The position numbers and the translations under genes are program-made. The notes beneath the pieces are model-generated. The model did no database searches and was not told the origin of the DNA. It saw nothing but the letters and a program-made list of their open reading frames with translations. DNA of 6,035 nt from DASSBG01 sp965651365 (lineage in GTDB: Bacteria > Pseudomonadota > Gammaproteobacteria > Xanthomonadales > Rhodanobacteraceae), in contig CBFGSA010000148.1 in assembly GCA_965651365.1 (NCBI GenBank), positions 1-6,035 on the forward strand, written 5' to 3'. Below are positions 1 to 5,819 of this stretch, piece by piece (within the stretch, counting starts at the first letter, position 1; the number at the start of each line of letters is the position of its first letter).

Positions 1-243
1 GGCGGCGGCATCGCGATTCTCGGCAGTGACGGTTTTTATCCCACGGTGACCCTGCACGAGGACACCCTGATCGGCAACAGTCAGAGCCAGCACAATGAAG
101 TCGCAGCACCTACTCGAAGCCATCGTCAAAAATGCTGTCGAACGCCTCGGCATACAAAGTCAGCGTCGCATCCGAGACCGTACCCACATCACCATCGCCG
201 CTGTCGACCACACGCAACACCCAGGTACCCTGTGCTTGCGTAG
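1..243 (+). CDS. possible 3' end of a beta-helix-type secreted protein (partial, doubtful)
   Basis: The plus strand is open from base 1 to a TAG at 241-243. The first ~32 residues read GGGIAILGSDGFYPTVTLHE followed by DTLIGNSQSQHN. GGGIAI followed by a short T/V-rich strand and a turn ending in G/N-N-S is the style of right-handed parallel beta-helix repeats in large exported proteins. After about base 98 the translation turns basic and loses that character, because it runs antisense to the C-terminus of the delta-60/P-domain gene. Either the gene genuinely overlaps its convergent neighbour by about 130 bases, or it is frameshifted: one extra base upstream would bring the TGA at 96-98 into frame and end the protein before the overlap. 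Only the first ~95 bases look coding. The family call rests on a very short stretch. Confidence 0.33.
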   Translation, partial: GGGIAILGSDGFYPTVTLHEDTLIGNSQSQHNEVAAPTRSHRQKCCRTPRHTKSASHPRPYPHHHRRCRPHATPRYPVLA

Positions 244-940
244 AAGACATGCCTGCATAGGTAGCAGCCAGACTGGTGGGCGGCATCGGGTCTTCCGCGC
301 CTTCCCCACCAGAATTGCTCGGGAAGTAGTCGCCTGCAGGCACCGCCGAATTGGACGCGGCCACTTGCCAGAAGTTTGCCGGGTATTTGTAGGCAAGATC
401 GGTGAACGTGTACGGCCCTGCCAGATCGGCGCCCCGTCCACAGCCATTGGCGCTTGTTGCACCCAGTCTGCCAAACAGGGTGTGCACCCGAGTTCCGCTC
501 GGATCGATCAATCTGGCGGTGATGTCGCCACCCCAAGTGTGCGCGGGATCGAAGGTCAGCGAAACCTCCAGGTCAACCACGCTCATACCTTGAAGGTCGG
601 GCACCTCGAAATAGATGTCCCGCGACGGGCCTGCATTGCCGGCACCACATGTGGGTGCGCCTGGTTGCGCATCCGGTATCGCGCCCAGGTTGGCTCCCTG
701 GATCATCACTACCCCGGCAGGGGTCTCCTCGAAACGAGCAATATAGTTGCGCGGCACCATCCCGGCCGACGTGAAGCGGCCGACAGTCAGAATCCTGCCA
801 TCGTCTTGCACGGCAATCGCGTACACATCATCATCCACAAACGTATTCCCGAAGCCGACATCAACCGCCCCGGTTGCCTCCAGTCGCGCCAGGTGATCCC
901 GGACCTCCATCCCCAACTGGGTAAACACTCCGCCAAGCAC
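110..940 (-). CDS. C-terminal fragment: delta-60 repeats 6 (part) to 7, P/Homo B domain, DGFE tail
   Basis: This frame continues the N-terminal fragment after the lesion at 943-946. Its first codon, GTG at 940, is simply the V of an IVLGG strand in repeat 6, not a credible start, and no Shine-Dalgarno precedes it. Residues 1-30 finish repeat 6 and about 38-75 form repeat 7 (VQDDGRI...VGRF...RNYIARF). Residues ~80-265 match the P/Homo B (proprotein convertase P) domain in style: a TWGGDITARLIDPSGTRV stretch at 135-152 and GTWVLRVVDSGDGDVGTVSD at 238-257. In other bacterial secreted proteins this domain is a C-terminal beta-sandwich associated with export, stability or adhesion. The protein ends FDSIFDDGFE. 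It would be translated only with correct reading of the full gene, or if the lesion is an assembly error. Confidence 0.72.
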   Translation of the reverse strand: MLGGVFTQLGMEVRDHLARLEATGAVDVGFGNTFVDDDVYAIAVQDDGRILTVGRFTSAGMVPRNYIARFEETPAGVVMIQGANLGAIPDAQPGAPTCGAGNAGPSRDIYFEVPDLQGMSVVDLEVSLTFDPAHTWGGDITARLIDPSGTRVHTLFGRLGATSANGCGRGADLAGPYTFTDLAYKYPANFWQVAASNSAVPAGDYFPSNSGGEGAEDPMPPTSLAATYAGMSSTQAQGTWVLRVVDSGDGDVGTVSDATLTLYAEAFDSIFDDGFE

Positions 941-1851
941 GATTTTCCGTCGCTTTGCAGGACCAATGCATCGACATCGCCATCCGGCTGTGGATCGAAG
1001 GCATCCACATCCCCGTCAACCGTCAGCCTGGCCAGTCCCGCGCGCGGTATCGAGTTCACGTGCGTGAATGCACCGCCGATCACGATGCCGTGGTTGGGAA
1101 GCTCCAGGATGGCCTTGACGTCGGAATCGACCACGGGCAGAAATGTGTCATCCACGTGACCTGTCGTGCTATCGGTCGCGCCAACCCGGGCCAGGCGTGC
1201 CGCTGGCGTGGTAATCGACCATTGGTAGCCTCTTACGGTGATGGAAGTGAACCTGCCGCCCACCAGCAGCTTGCCATCCTGCTGCATCGTCAAGGCCAAT
1301 ACTGGATTGTCCGGGTGGACACTGTACGCGGTATCCAGGCTGCCGTCGGCATTGAGTCGTGCAAGATAGTTTCGTTCCGTACCACCGATATGGTGGAACT
1401 TGCCGCCCACGATGATCTTGCCGTCTGACTGACAGGCTATTGCGTAGATCGATCCGTCAGCATCGGGGTTGAAGTCGGCATCCACCGTTCCATCGCTGTT
1501 GAGGCGTGCCAGATGATGGCGGGTGTAGGGGCCGACCACGTTGAAATTGCCGCCGATCAGAATGCGCCCATCAGGCTGTACCTGGACCGTGCGAACCACG
1601 TTGTCGATGGACAGGTCGGCAAACCCGTTGTCCAGGCTGCCATCCGCATTCAGGCGGGCCACGCGATTCCGAACCTTGCCATCAATTGTCGTGAAATCGC
1701 CAGCCACGATGACCTTGCCGTCCGCCTGCACGACCACGCCCAGGATGATGCCGTCCACATCCGGATCGAAGTCATGATCCAGAACCTGGGCCATGGCAAT
1801 GACAGGCATGCACGTCAACAACAGCCACAGCAGACAGCTCGCGATGGGCAA
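787..1851 (-). CDS. N-terminal fragment: signal peptide and delta-60 repeats 1 to 6 (part)
   Basis: Read from a TTG at 1851, the frame begins MPIASCLLWLLLTCMPVIAM with AMA-Q as a probable signal-peptidase I site at about residue 21. This start has no basic n-region and is probably an artefact of the upstream lesion. Delta-60 repeats (consensus: V-x-A-hydrophobic, Q-x-DGK, hydrophobic-GG-x-F, then LARLNADG-x-D-x-x-F) begin near residues 33, 84, 133, 182, 243 and 291. Repeat 4 carries a longer insert around residues 204-218. Repeat 5 has LPNHG in place of Q-x-DGK. True sequence ends at K303 (bases 945-943): the remaining ~51 residues are out of frame, rich in W/R/C and unlike the family. Delta-60 repeats are found in large extracellular bacterial proteins and are thought to form beta-propeller-like structures; no enzymatic role is implied. 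Confidence 0.7.
   Translation of the reverse strand: MPIASCLLWLLLTCMPVIAMAQVLDHDFDPDVDGIILGVVVQADGKVIVAGDFTTIDGKVRNRVARLNADGSLDNGFADLSIDNVVRTVQVQPDGRILIGGNFNVVGPYTRHHLARLNSDGTVDADFNPDADGSIYAIACQSDGKIIVGGKFHHIGGTERNYLARLNADGSLDTAYSVHPDNPVLALTMQQDGKLLVGGRFTSITVRGYQWSITTPAARLARVGATDSTTGHVDDTFLPVVDSDVKAILELPNHGIVIGGAFTHVNSIPRAGLARLTVDGDVDAFDPQPDGDVDALVLQSDGKSCLAECLPSWGWRSGITWRDWRQPGRLMSASGIRLWMMMCTRLPCKTMAGF
943..946 (-). other. frameshift site 2: A4 run lacking one A
   Basis: The minus strand reads CTG CAA AGC GAC GGA AAA TCG TGC, giving LQSDGKSC. Adding one A gives LQSDGK-IVLGGVF, exactly the repeat consensus (compare QSDGKIIVGGKF in repeat 3), and joins the two open frames without loss of a residue. 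Confidence 0.85.
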
Positions 1852-1886
1852 TAAAGGTTTTGCAGCGGTTTGGGTCGTCAGGCTTG

Positions 1887-1889
1887 TTT
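1887..1889 (-). other. frameshift site 1: A3 run after the natural ATG lacking one A
   Basis: Printed, the ATG at 1892 reads ATG AAA CAA GCC TGA. One added A gives MKTSLTTQTAAKPLLP running straight into the signal peptide and repeats. This restores a basic n-region (K2, K12), an ATG and a strong Shine-Dalgarno, none of which the TTG at 1851 has. Confidence 0.7.
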
Positions 1890-1897
1890 CATCAGGC

Positions 1898-1903
1898 CCT
1901 CCT
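1898..1903 (-). promoter_or_regulatory. Shine-Dalgarno AGGAGG for the delta-60 gene
   Basis: AGGAGG on the minus strand overlaps the TAG stop (1904-1902) of the GEVED gene and lies 5 bases before the ATG at 1892-1890. It marks the real start of the delta-60 gene and argues for translational coupling. Confidence 0.75.
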
Positions 1904-3449
1904 ATTGCTCGAAGCCGTCGGCAAACAGGACTTCCGCGTGGACGTAGACGGTGTAGTCTTCGGCCTGGCCATCCGTGGCATGACCGTTGCCGCAGGCTTC
2001 GGCGCTGCCATGCTCGAGTCCTGCCGCGACCACGCGCATGCGGGTGGCGCCGCCCCTGGCCGTGATCGGAACCGGCACGTTTCCCGACATGTCCACGTTT
2101 GCTTGTTGGGCCGGGGTACTGCCCAGATCGAATTGTTCCGCGGCATCGTCGAAGTCGCCGTCCTGATTCCAGTCGATGAAGGCGGCTACCCGCGTCGTCA
2201 GTGGCGGATAGAACTGGTCTGATGTACGCAACGTCACGTCCAGGGGCGTCGCGTTGCCGGCGCTCACGAAACCCGTGACTTCCCGGAAATCCTCCAGCGC
2301 CGGACTGCCGTTGTAGCTGTTGTCGCTGTTGTTCACGAAACCACCGAATTCCACGTGTGTGATCGGTGCCACGTCGTGCTGCACGCTCCAGTCGCAGTAG
2401 AACCCACTGCCGACCACCAGGGTTGCGCTGGCGTCGTCCAGGTTGTCACCAAGCTGGGTACTCAGGCTTTCCGACGGGATGATGTCCACATAGGACGCCT
2501 CGGTCGAGGCCACCACATCCACCGTCACCGTGCACGAGCCCACCGCGGGAATGCCGGCGCCACTTTGCAGTATGACGGCATGGCCGCCCGGCGGCGCGAC
2601 AACGGTACCGGAGGGGCAGGTCGTTCCGGCATTCGGGGTGGGCGCGACTACCAGTGGGTCCGGCAACCGGTGTGTGAAGTCACGGTCGAGCACGGCCGCA
2701 GCAGGTGGAATGGCCTCATTGTCGAGGGTGATGGTCAGCATGCTGGTCTGGTTCGCGGCAACCCGGACGGGAGCAAAGGCATTCTGCGCATGAATGGCGT
2801 CGCTGCGTTCCACCGCGCGCACCATCAGGGCACGGTAGTCCGCGAACGAATTGGTGATCGGCGCCCAGGGGTCGTAGGCGTTTTTTGTCCAGCCCCCAGC
2901 CGAGGGCGTGGACGATGTCGTGTCCATCGCCAGAAACATCCAGTTGTCTTGCGAAGGACCGGGGTTGGCCCAGGACGCACCGATGTACACGCTGCCGGTG
3001 GTGATATCCAGATTCAGACCGGAAATGTCGAAGCGCAGGAACTCGCTCGGCGATGCATCATTGAACCAGGTGCCGCTTGCCGGCCAAGAGCCGAGCAACG
3101 TCCCCGGCCCACCACCCACGCCATCATCGTCATAGACCACGATGTGAAAATTATGCGGCATCGAGGCACCGGGAACGCCAAACAAGAAGCAGGCGCTGGA
3201 ATACGTGGCCGGATGAATCGACGGCGTGAAGAGGTCAACGAAGGTCTGCGACTGGATCTGGCCCCAACCGGCCCAGGACTCGGCGCTGTTGTCGTCGTGG
3301 ATCACCATGCCCGGCGTGGTGTTGCCACCACAGCCCCCGGCTGCCAGCACGGCTCCCGGGAGCACGCCAGAAATGCCGATTGCAGGCCACATCGTGGCGA
3401 AAGCCATGGTGCACACGAGCCACCCGGCAAGCACGACCTGGTTTCTCAT
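1902..3449 (-). CDS. secreted GEVED-domain protein with DUF7933-like domain and DGFEQ tail
   Basis: The product is 515 aa from the ATG at 3449. Residues 1-37 form a long hydrophobic signal peptide ending VLAA-GG. Residues ~43-215 are a beta-rich domain resembling those that follow DD-x-S/T-AE-x-W in secreted proteins, with VVYDDDGVGGGPGTLLG at 104-120. Residues ~228-347 resemble DUF7933/DUF11-like adhesin-type domains (LTITLDNEAIPPA, then DRDFTHRLPDPLVV, then GSCTVTVDV). Residues ~350-503 are a GEVED domain: YCDW at 351-354, HVEFGGFVN, FIDWNQDGDFDD at 424-435, and CGNGHATDGQAEDYTV at 486-501 in place of the usual GEVEDY. The ending LFADGFEQ matches its neighbour's tail. No catalytic residues are evident, and a structural or adhesive role at the cell exterior is inferred. 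An upstream in-frame ATG at 3539 would add 30 basic residues and overlaps ATGA with the preceding small ORF. The 3449 start is preferred because the signal peptide begins there, although its ribosome site (GGGGACAAGG) is weak. Confidence 0.85.
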   Translation of the reverse strand: MRNQVVLAGWLVCTMAFATMWPAIGISGVLPGAVLAAGGCGGNTTPGMVIHDDNSAESWAGWGQIQSQTFVDLFTPSIHPATYSSACFLFGVPGASMPHNFHIVVYDDDGVGGGPGTLLGSWPASGTWFNDASPSEFLRFDISGLNLDITTGSVYIGASWANPGPSQDNWMFLAMDTTSSTPSAGGWTKNAYDPWAPITNSFADYRALMVRAVERSDAIHAQNAFAPVRVAANQTSMLTITLDNEAIPPAAAVLDRDFTHRLPDPLVVAPTPNAGTTCPSGTVVAPPGGHAVILQSGAGIPAVGSCTVTVDVVASTEASYVDIIPSESLSTQLGDNLDDASATLVVGSGFYCDWSVQHDVAPITHVEFGGFVNNSDNSYNGSPALEDFREVTGFVSAGNATPLDVTLRTSDQFYPPLTTRVAAFIDWNQDGDFDDAAEQFDLGSTPAQQANVDMSGNVPVPITARGGATRMRVVAAGLEHGSAEACGNGHATDGQAEDYTVYVHAEVLFADGFEQ

Positions 3450-3535
3450 TGCCTTGTCCCCAGCGTTTCGTCCCCGGAATGTGTGCGGCCGTCTCCAGCT
3501 CCGCCCGGCCTGATGCTCTGGTTCATGTGGAATGT

Positions 3536-3739
3536 TCATGTCAGACCCCCTTCGTGAAGTGGCTTCTGCACAAAGAAACCGGCAAGTCGCTTCGCCACCA
3601 CCTCCGGTTGGGAAATCCGCAGGTCGTGCGTTGCCTGCTCGAGTACGAACGACTCGACCTGCGGTAACCAGGTTTGCAGCAAGTCCCATGGAAGGTTTCG
3701 CATTGCGTAACCAAGCTCCCGCGCGATGATGTCATCCAT
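3536..3739 (-). CDS. small helical protein of unknown function
   Basis: The product is 67 aa from the ATG at 3739, beginning MDDIIARELGYAMRNLPWDL; a TTG nine bases upstream would add three residues. GAGGA lies immediately before the ATG with short spacing. The composition is protein-like: amphipathic helices (LLQTWLPQVESFVLEQA, then PEVVAKRLAGFFVQK), no signal peptide and no transmembrane segment, so a cytoplasmic location is likely. I do not recognise a family. Its TGA (3538-3536) overlaps an ATG at 3539 in the frame of the GEVED gene, which suggests it is the first cistron of that operon. Third codon positions are moderately GC-rich, consistent with but not proof of coding. It could be a regulator, an antitoxin-like fragment, or a chance ORF. 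Confidence 0.45.
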   Translation of the reverse strand: MDDIIARELGYAMRNLPWDLLQTWLPQVESFVLEQATHDLRISQPEVVAKRLAGFFVQKPLHEGGLT

Positions 3740-3760
3740 TTTCCTCAACCGGCGCCGCCC

Positions 3761-3778
3761 CGGAAGTTACAACTTCCG
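3761..3778. promoter_or_regulatory. 18-bp dyad CGGAAGTT-AC-AACTTCCG, possible operator
   Basis: Perfect 8-base arms flank a 2-base centre. The dyad lies 22 bases upstream of the small ORF's ATG (3739), where a repressor or activator site for the GEVED operon would be expected. Read as RNA it could also fold as a 7-bp stem with a 4-base loop. Nothing in the window identifies a cognate regulator. Confidence 0.45.
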
Positions 3779-3848
3779 TTTAACCGTGACACGGGCATTG
3801 CCCTCCCCGGGCCATTGCCGGATTCGAAGGCCCATATGACATTGCAGG

Positions 3849-3880
3849 GCTGCAGGCAGTGTGGTCGAACGGCCTGCAGC
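3849..3880. repeat. inverted repeat GCTGCAGGC / GCCTGCAGC
   Basis: Two perfect 9-base arms (3849-3857 and 3872-3880) are separated by 14 bases, about 70 bases past the stop of the DUF1579-like gene. It could form a stem in the operon's 3' untranslated RNA. There is no T-tract after it on the minus strand, so an intrinsic terminator call is weak. Confidence 0.35.
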
Positions 3881-3886
3881 AGGGCG

Positions 3887-3901
3887 GCTTGCTGCGCAAG
3901 C
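3887..3901. repeat. short hairpin GCTTGC-TGC-GCAAGC
   Basis: Perfect 6-base arms with a 3-base loop lie between the DUF1579-like stop and the larger inverted repeat. There is no T-run on either side. It may be a transcript-end structure, or chance. Confidence 0.25.
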
Positions 3902-3948
3902 GGCAACCGTGAGCGCGGTATGGACAAATGAACATGGATTCGGGTCGC

Positions 3949-4542
3949 TCACGAGGCTCCGGGTCTGCGGGTTGGCAATACCCTTCCGTCGTCGACATGC
4001 TTCAGCACCCGTTCTTCGAGCAGGCGCGTTGTCTTTCCGGGCGTCACGAGCTCGAATTTTTCGTGCCAGACACCATCCTTGACCGTGCCTGTCGCCTTGA
4101 TGTACCGACCGTCGGGCAGGTCCGTGCGGTATTCGAAACCATCACTACGGGGTTTGAACGCCGCGTTGTTGGCCATGCCATTCGGCCAGTAGACACGCAT
4201 CGTGTACTGCTTCGTGTCCGGGTCGTGCGAAAGGACGCAGATGACATGGAAATAGTCGCCGCCGGCAACACTTTCCTTGCTGCCTTCGAGCAGTTTCAGC
4301 GTGCCGTCCAGCAACGACGAAATGCGTTCGGTGTAGCCGCGTTCCAGCTTTGTTCCGTCGGGTCGGTATTCCGTTGTGGTACCGCGCCACACGCCGTCAA
4401 TGGCATTCAATGACTGCATTGCCTTCTGTTGCGCCGCGATTCTGGTGCCAAGGTCGGTCGCCTGTTGCGCCCGCACGGGCACAGTGGAGAAGGCCAGCAC
4501 CGAGGCGACCAGAATCATGATGGCGAACGTGAAACATTTCAT
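3949..4542 (-). CDS. exported DUF1579-like protein
   Basis: The product is 197 aa. Residues 1-25 are a signal peptide (MKCFTFAIMILVASVLAFST, then VPVRA before QQ), so the mature protein is probably periplasmic. Residues ~40-182 follow the pattern of DUF1579-like lipocalin-type domains: IDGVWRGTTTEY with a dG-x-W-x-G opening (48-59), LLDGTLKLLEGSKE (77-90), LSHDPDTKQYTMRVYWPNG (104-122), SDGFEYRTDLPDGRYIKATG (133-152) and DGVWHEKFEL (156-165). These families have a small beta-barrel fold and no firmly known reaction. An AAGGAG lies 7 bases before the ATG, inside the end of the DUF418 gene, whose stop it overlaps as ATGA. It therefore depends on translation of the membrane-protein gene and probably acts in the same envelope process. 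The last ~15 residues are basic and proline-rich and probably disordered. Confidence 0.78.
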   Translation of the reverse strand: MKCFTFAIMILVASVLAFSTVPVRAQQATDLGTRIAAQQKAMQSLNAIDGVWRGTTTEYRPDGTKLERGYTERISSLLDGTLKLLEGSKESVAGGDYFHVICVLSHDPDTKQYTMRVYWPNGMANNAAFKPRSDGFEYRTDLPDGRYIKATGTVKDGVWHEKFELVTPGKTTRLLEERVLKHVDDGRVLPTRRPGAS

Positions 4543-5819
4543 TGTCGATCTCCTTGTAGCGATGAATGATTGCCGTCATGCGGCCCCGATCCGGGCGAGC
4601 CAAGAGCATTGCGTATTACCCGGCGCCGCATCGGTTGCAACTGCCGCCGCGCGAGGCTGCGCCACAGCCATTCGAACGGCCCGTAGTGGAAGCGGTCGAG
4701 CCACGGTTTTGACCACAGCAGCATCGCCGCCCACATGCCGAGACAGAAGAAATAGAGCGCCCAGCGCGGAATGCTGCCGAACAGGCCCAGGCCGTAGCCG
4801 TAGAAGATCGTCGTCATCACGATCGAGGTGGCGATGTAGTTGGTGAAGGCCATGCGCCCCGTCGCCGCCAGCCGCGCGCGCACCGCGTCGCTTGCCACGG
4901 TGCGCATCAGCAGCATGATCAACGCCGCCCAGCCGACGGCCATGGCCGCGTTAAAGGAAACCGGCACGTGGGCACCAATCACTGACAGTCCGCTGAACCC
5001 GGCCTTCACCTGCCAGGACGCGATGGCAAGCATCCCGGACAAGCCGACCAGAAAGCACGTCAGTGCCCATCTGCGGTAACGCGCCGGATCCCATTCGCCG
5101 GTCAGCATGCCCGACTTGAACAGCGCCATGCCCAACAGCATCAGGCCCATCGAGCGCCACAGTCCCAGGACGGTCGTGACGACAACCGTGTTGGCAAACG
5201 TGTCTGCGCGTTCCGCAAGGATGCTGGTGTAACCGCCGAGGTGAGCTGCGACCTCCTTGGCATAGGCAGGCGAATCCGGTCCGCGGTAGATCAACATTCC
5301 CGGCGTTTCCCCCATCGCCACCGCGTGCGACAGCTTCAACCAGAAGGCTCCGAGCACGGCAACGCTGACCAGGAGGAACGCAATCGACCACAGTGCCAGC
5401 GTGCGCGCCGAACACTTGCGGAAGAGGAACAAGAGCAGTCCGCAAATCGCGTAGTGGAACAGGATGTCGCCGTCCCAGAGCAGGATGTAATGCAGCAGCC
5501 CGAAGACGAAAAGCCAGGCCATGCGCGAGTAATGCGCGTCCGCCGCGCTGCGATCGGCCGCGGCGGCCCGCTCGATGACAAGAAGCGTGCTGGCCCCGAA
5601 CAGGATCGAAAACAGCCCCCGCATTTTCCAGTCGAAAAGCACGTAGCTGACAAACCACGTCACCATGTCGGCAGTGCTCACGGTTCCGCCCGAAAGAGGA
5701 TTGCTCTCGGCGACAAAAGGATGAGAAAAGCCGACGATATTGATCGTCAGGATGCCCATCACCGCCACGCCGCGGATGGCGTCGAGGCTCTCGTAGCGGG
5801 GTCGAACCACAGCGTTCAT
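4539..5819 (-). CDS. DUF418 (YeiB-type) multipass membrane protein, complete copy
   Basis: The product is 426 aa, a usual size for the family. The start at 5819 is fixed by GAGGAG 6 bases upstream and the ATGA overlap with the preceding copy. Residues 10-33 match the family N-terminus (ESLDAIRGVAVMGILTINIV). FDWKMRGLFSILFGAS at 62-77 corresponds to the conserved K-x-R-x-LFS-x-LFG motif. Hydrophobic membrane segments lie near 16-33, 54-62, 100-115, 119-134, 142-162, 212-234, 251-270, 289-306, 327-345 and 352-370. The DUF418 domain proper covers about 225-392, with GRMAFTNYIATS at 321-332, GLGLFGSI at 343-350 and the hallmark FHYGPFEWLWRSLARR at 377-392. The family sits among inner-membrane acyltransferase-like proteins; substrates are mostly unknown and none is claimed here. 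The tail after residue 395 is basic, then polar, and differs from the tandem copy. Confidence 0.88.
   Translation of the reverse strand: MNAVVRPRYESLDAIRGVAVMGILTINIVGFSHPFVAESNPLSGGTVSTADMVTWFVSYVLFDWKMRGLFSILFGASTLLVIERAAAADRSAADAHYSRMAWLFVFGLLHYILLWDGDILFHYAICGLLLFLFRKCSARTLALWSIAFLLVSVAVLGAFWLKLSHAVAMGETPGMLIYRGPDSPAYAKEVAAHLGGYTSILAERADTFANTVVVTTVLGLWRSMGLMLLGMALFKSGMLTGEWDPARYRRWALTCFLVGLSGMLAIASWQVKAGFSGLSVIGAHVPVSFNAAMAVGWAALIMLLMRTVASDAVRARLAATGRMAFTNYIATSIVMTTIFYGYGLGLFGSIPRWALYFFCLGMWAAMLLWSKPWLDRFHYGPFEWLWRSLARRQLQPMRRRVIRNALGSPGSGPHDGNHSSLQGDRQ
4550..4555 (-). promoter_or_regulatory. Shine-Dalgarno AAGGAG of the DUF1579-like gene
   Basis: AAGGAG lies within the last codons of the upstream DUF418 gene, 7 bases from the ATG at 4542-4540, and supports that start. 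Confidence 0.75.
4633..4797. repeat. direct repeat, copy A (3' end of the complete DUF418 gene)
   Basis: Aligned without gaps to 5871-6035 (offset 1238 bases), I count 15 mismatches in 165 bases, about 91% identity. The similarity stops abruptly at the tail-coding side (below 4633) and runs off the window edge in copy B. Confidence 0.85.

Larger units (their letters stand above)
110..1892 (-). pseudogene. secreted delta-60 repeat / P-domain protein, interrupted by two A-run frameshifts
   Basis: This is the gene as it would read with one A added at each of two A-runs (bases 1887-1889 and 943-946). The repaired frame starts at the ATG of 1892-1890, which has an AGGAGG at 1903-1898 with 5 bases of spacing, and ends at the TAG of 112-110, giving 594 aa. 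Domain order is signal peptide (about 1-35), seven delta-60 repeats (about 47-395), a P/Homo B domain and an acidic tail ending IFDDGFE. As printed, the first lesion leaves only four codons after the ATG and the second splits the protein inside repeat 6. The Shine-Dalgarno overlaps the stop codon of the preceding GEVED gene, so the two are almost certainly co-transcribed and coupled. Whether the gene is broken in the organism or only in the assembly is undecided. Confidence 0.75.
3740..3948. other. intergenic spacer between two minus-strand operons
   Basis: These ~210 bases contain no credible gene. They should hold the 3' end of the DUF418/DUF1579-like transcript and the promoter of the GEVED operon. 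They contain the dyad at 3761-3778 and inverted repeats at 3849-3880 and 3887-3901. No hairpin is followed by a T-run in the minus-strand direction, and no good -35/-10 pair was found by eye. Confidence 0.5.

Noticed and set aside
787..942. Programmed ribosomal frameshift producing two delta-60 products
   Set aside because: GGA AAA TCG is not a classical slippery heptamer, no downstream pseudoknot or internal Shine-Dalgarno was seen, and a second lesion lies at the start codon.
95..1159. Long plus-strand open frame opposite the delta-60 gene
   Set aside because: It is antisense to clear repeat and P-domain sequence, its translation is rich in R/H/C with no domain, and it is explained by GC-rich codon bias on the other strand.
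1849..1851. TTG at 1851 as the true start of the delta-60 gene
   Set aside because: It lacks a Shine-Dalgarno and a basic n-region. A strong site and ATG lie 41 bases upstream and fit after adding one A.
3480..3539. Twin-arginine signal in the extended N-terminus of the GEVED protein (SWRRPHTF)
   Set aside because: It does not match S/T-RR-x-F-L-K, and the hydrophobic segment is too far downstream.
2355..3557. 400-codon plus-strand open frame opposite the GEVED gene
   Set aside because: The minus strand carries recognisable signal peptide and GEVED motifs. The plus translation is R/G/H-rich with no start context.
3740..3948. Sigma70 promoter for the GEVED operon
   Set aside because: Candidate hexamers (for example TTCGAC with TGCAAT 17 bases later) match the consensus poorly and are no better than chance.
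4951..5658. 235-codon minus-strand frame inside the DUF418 gene
   Set aside because: It is an out-of-frame shadow of the membrane protein, which has strong family motifs and a good start.
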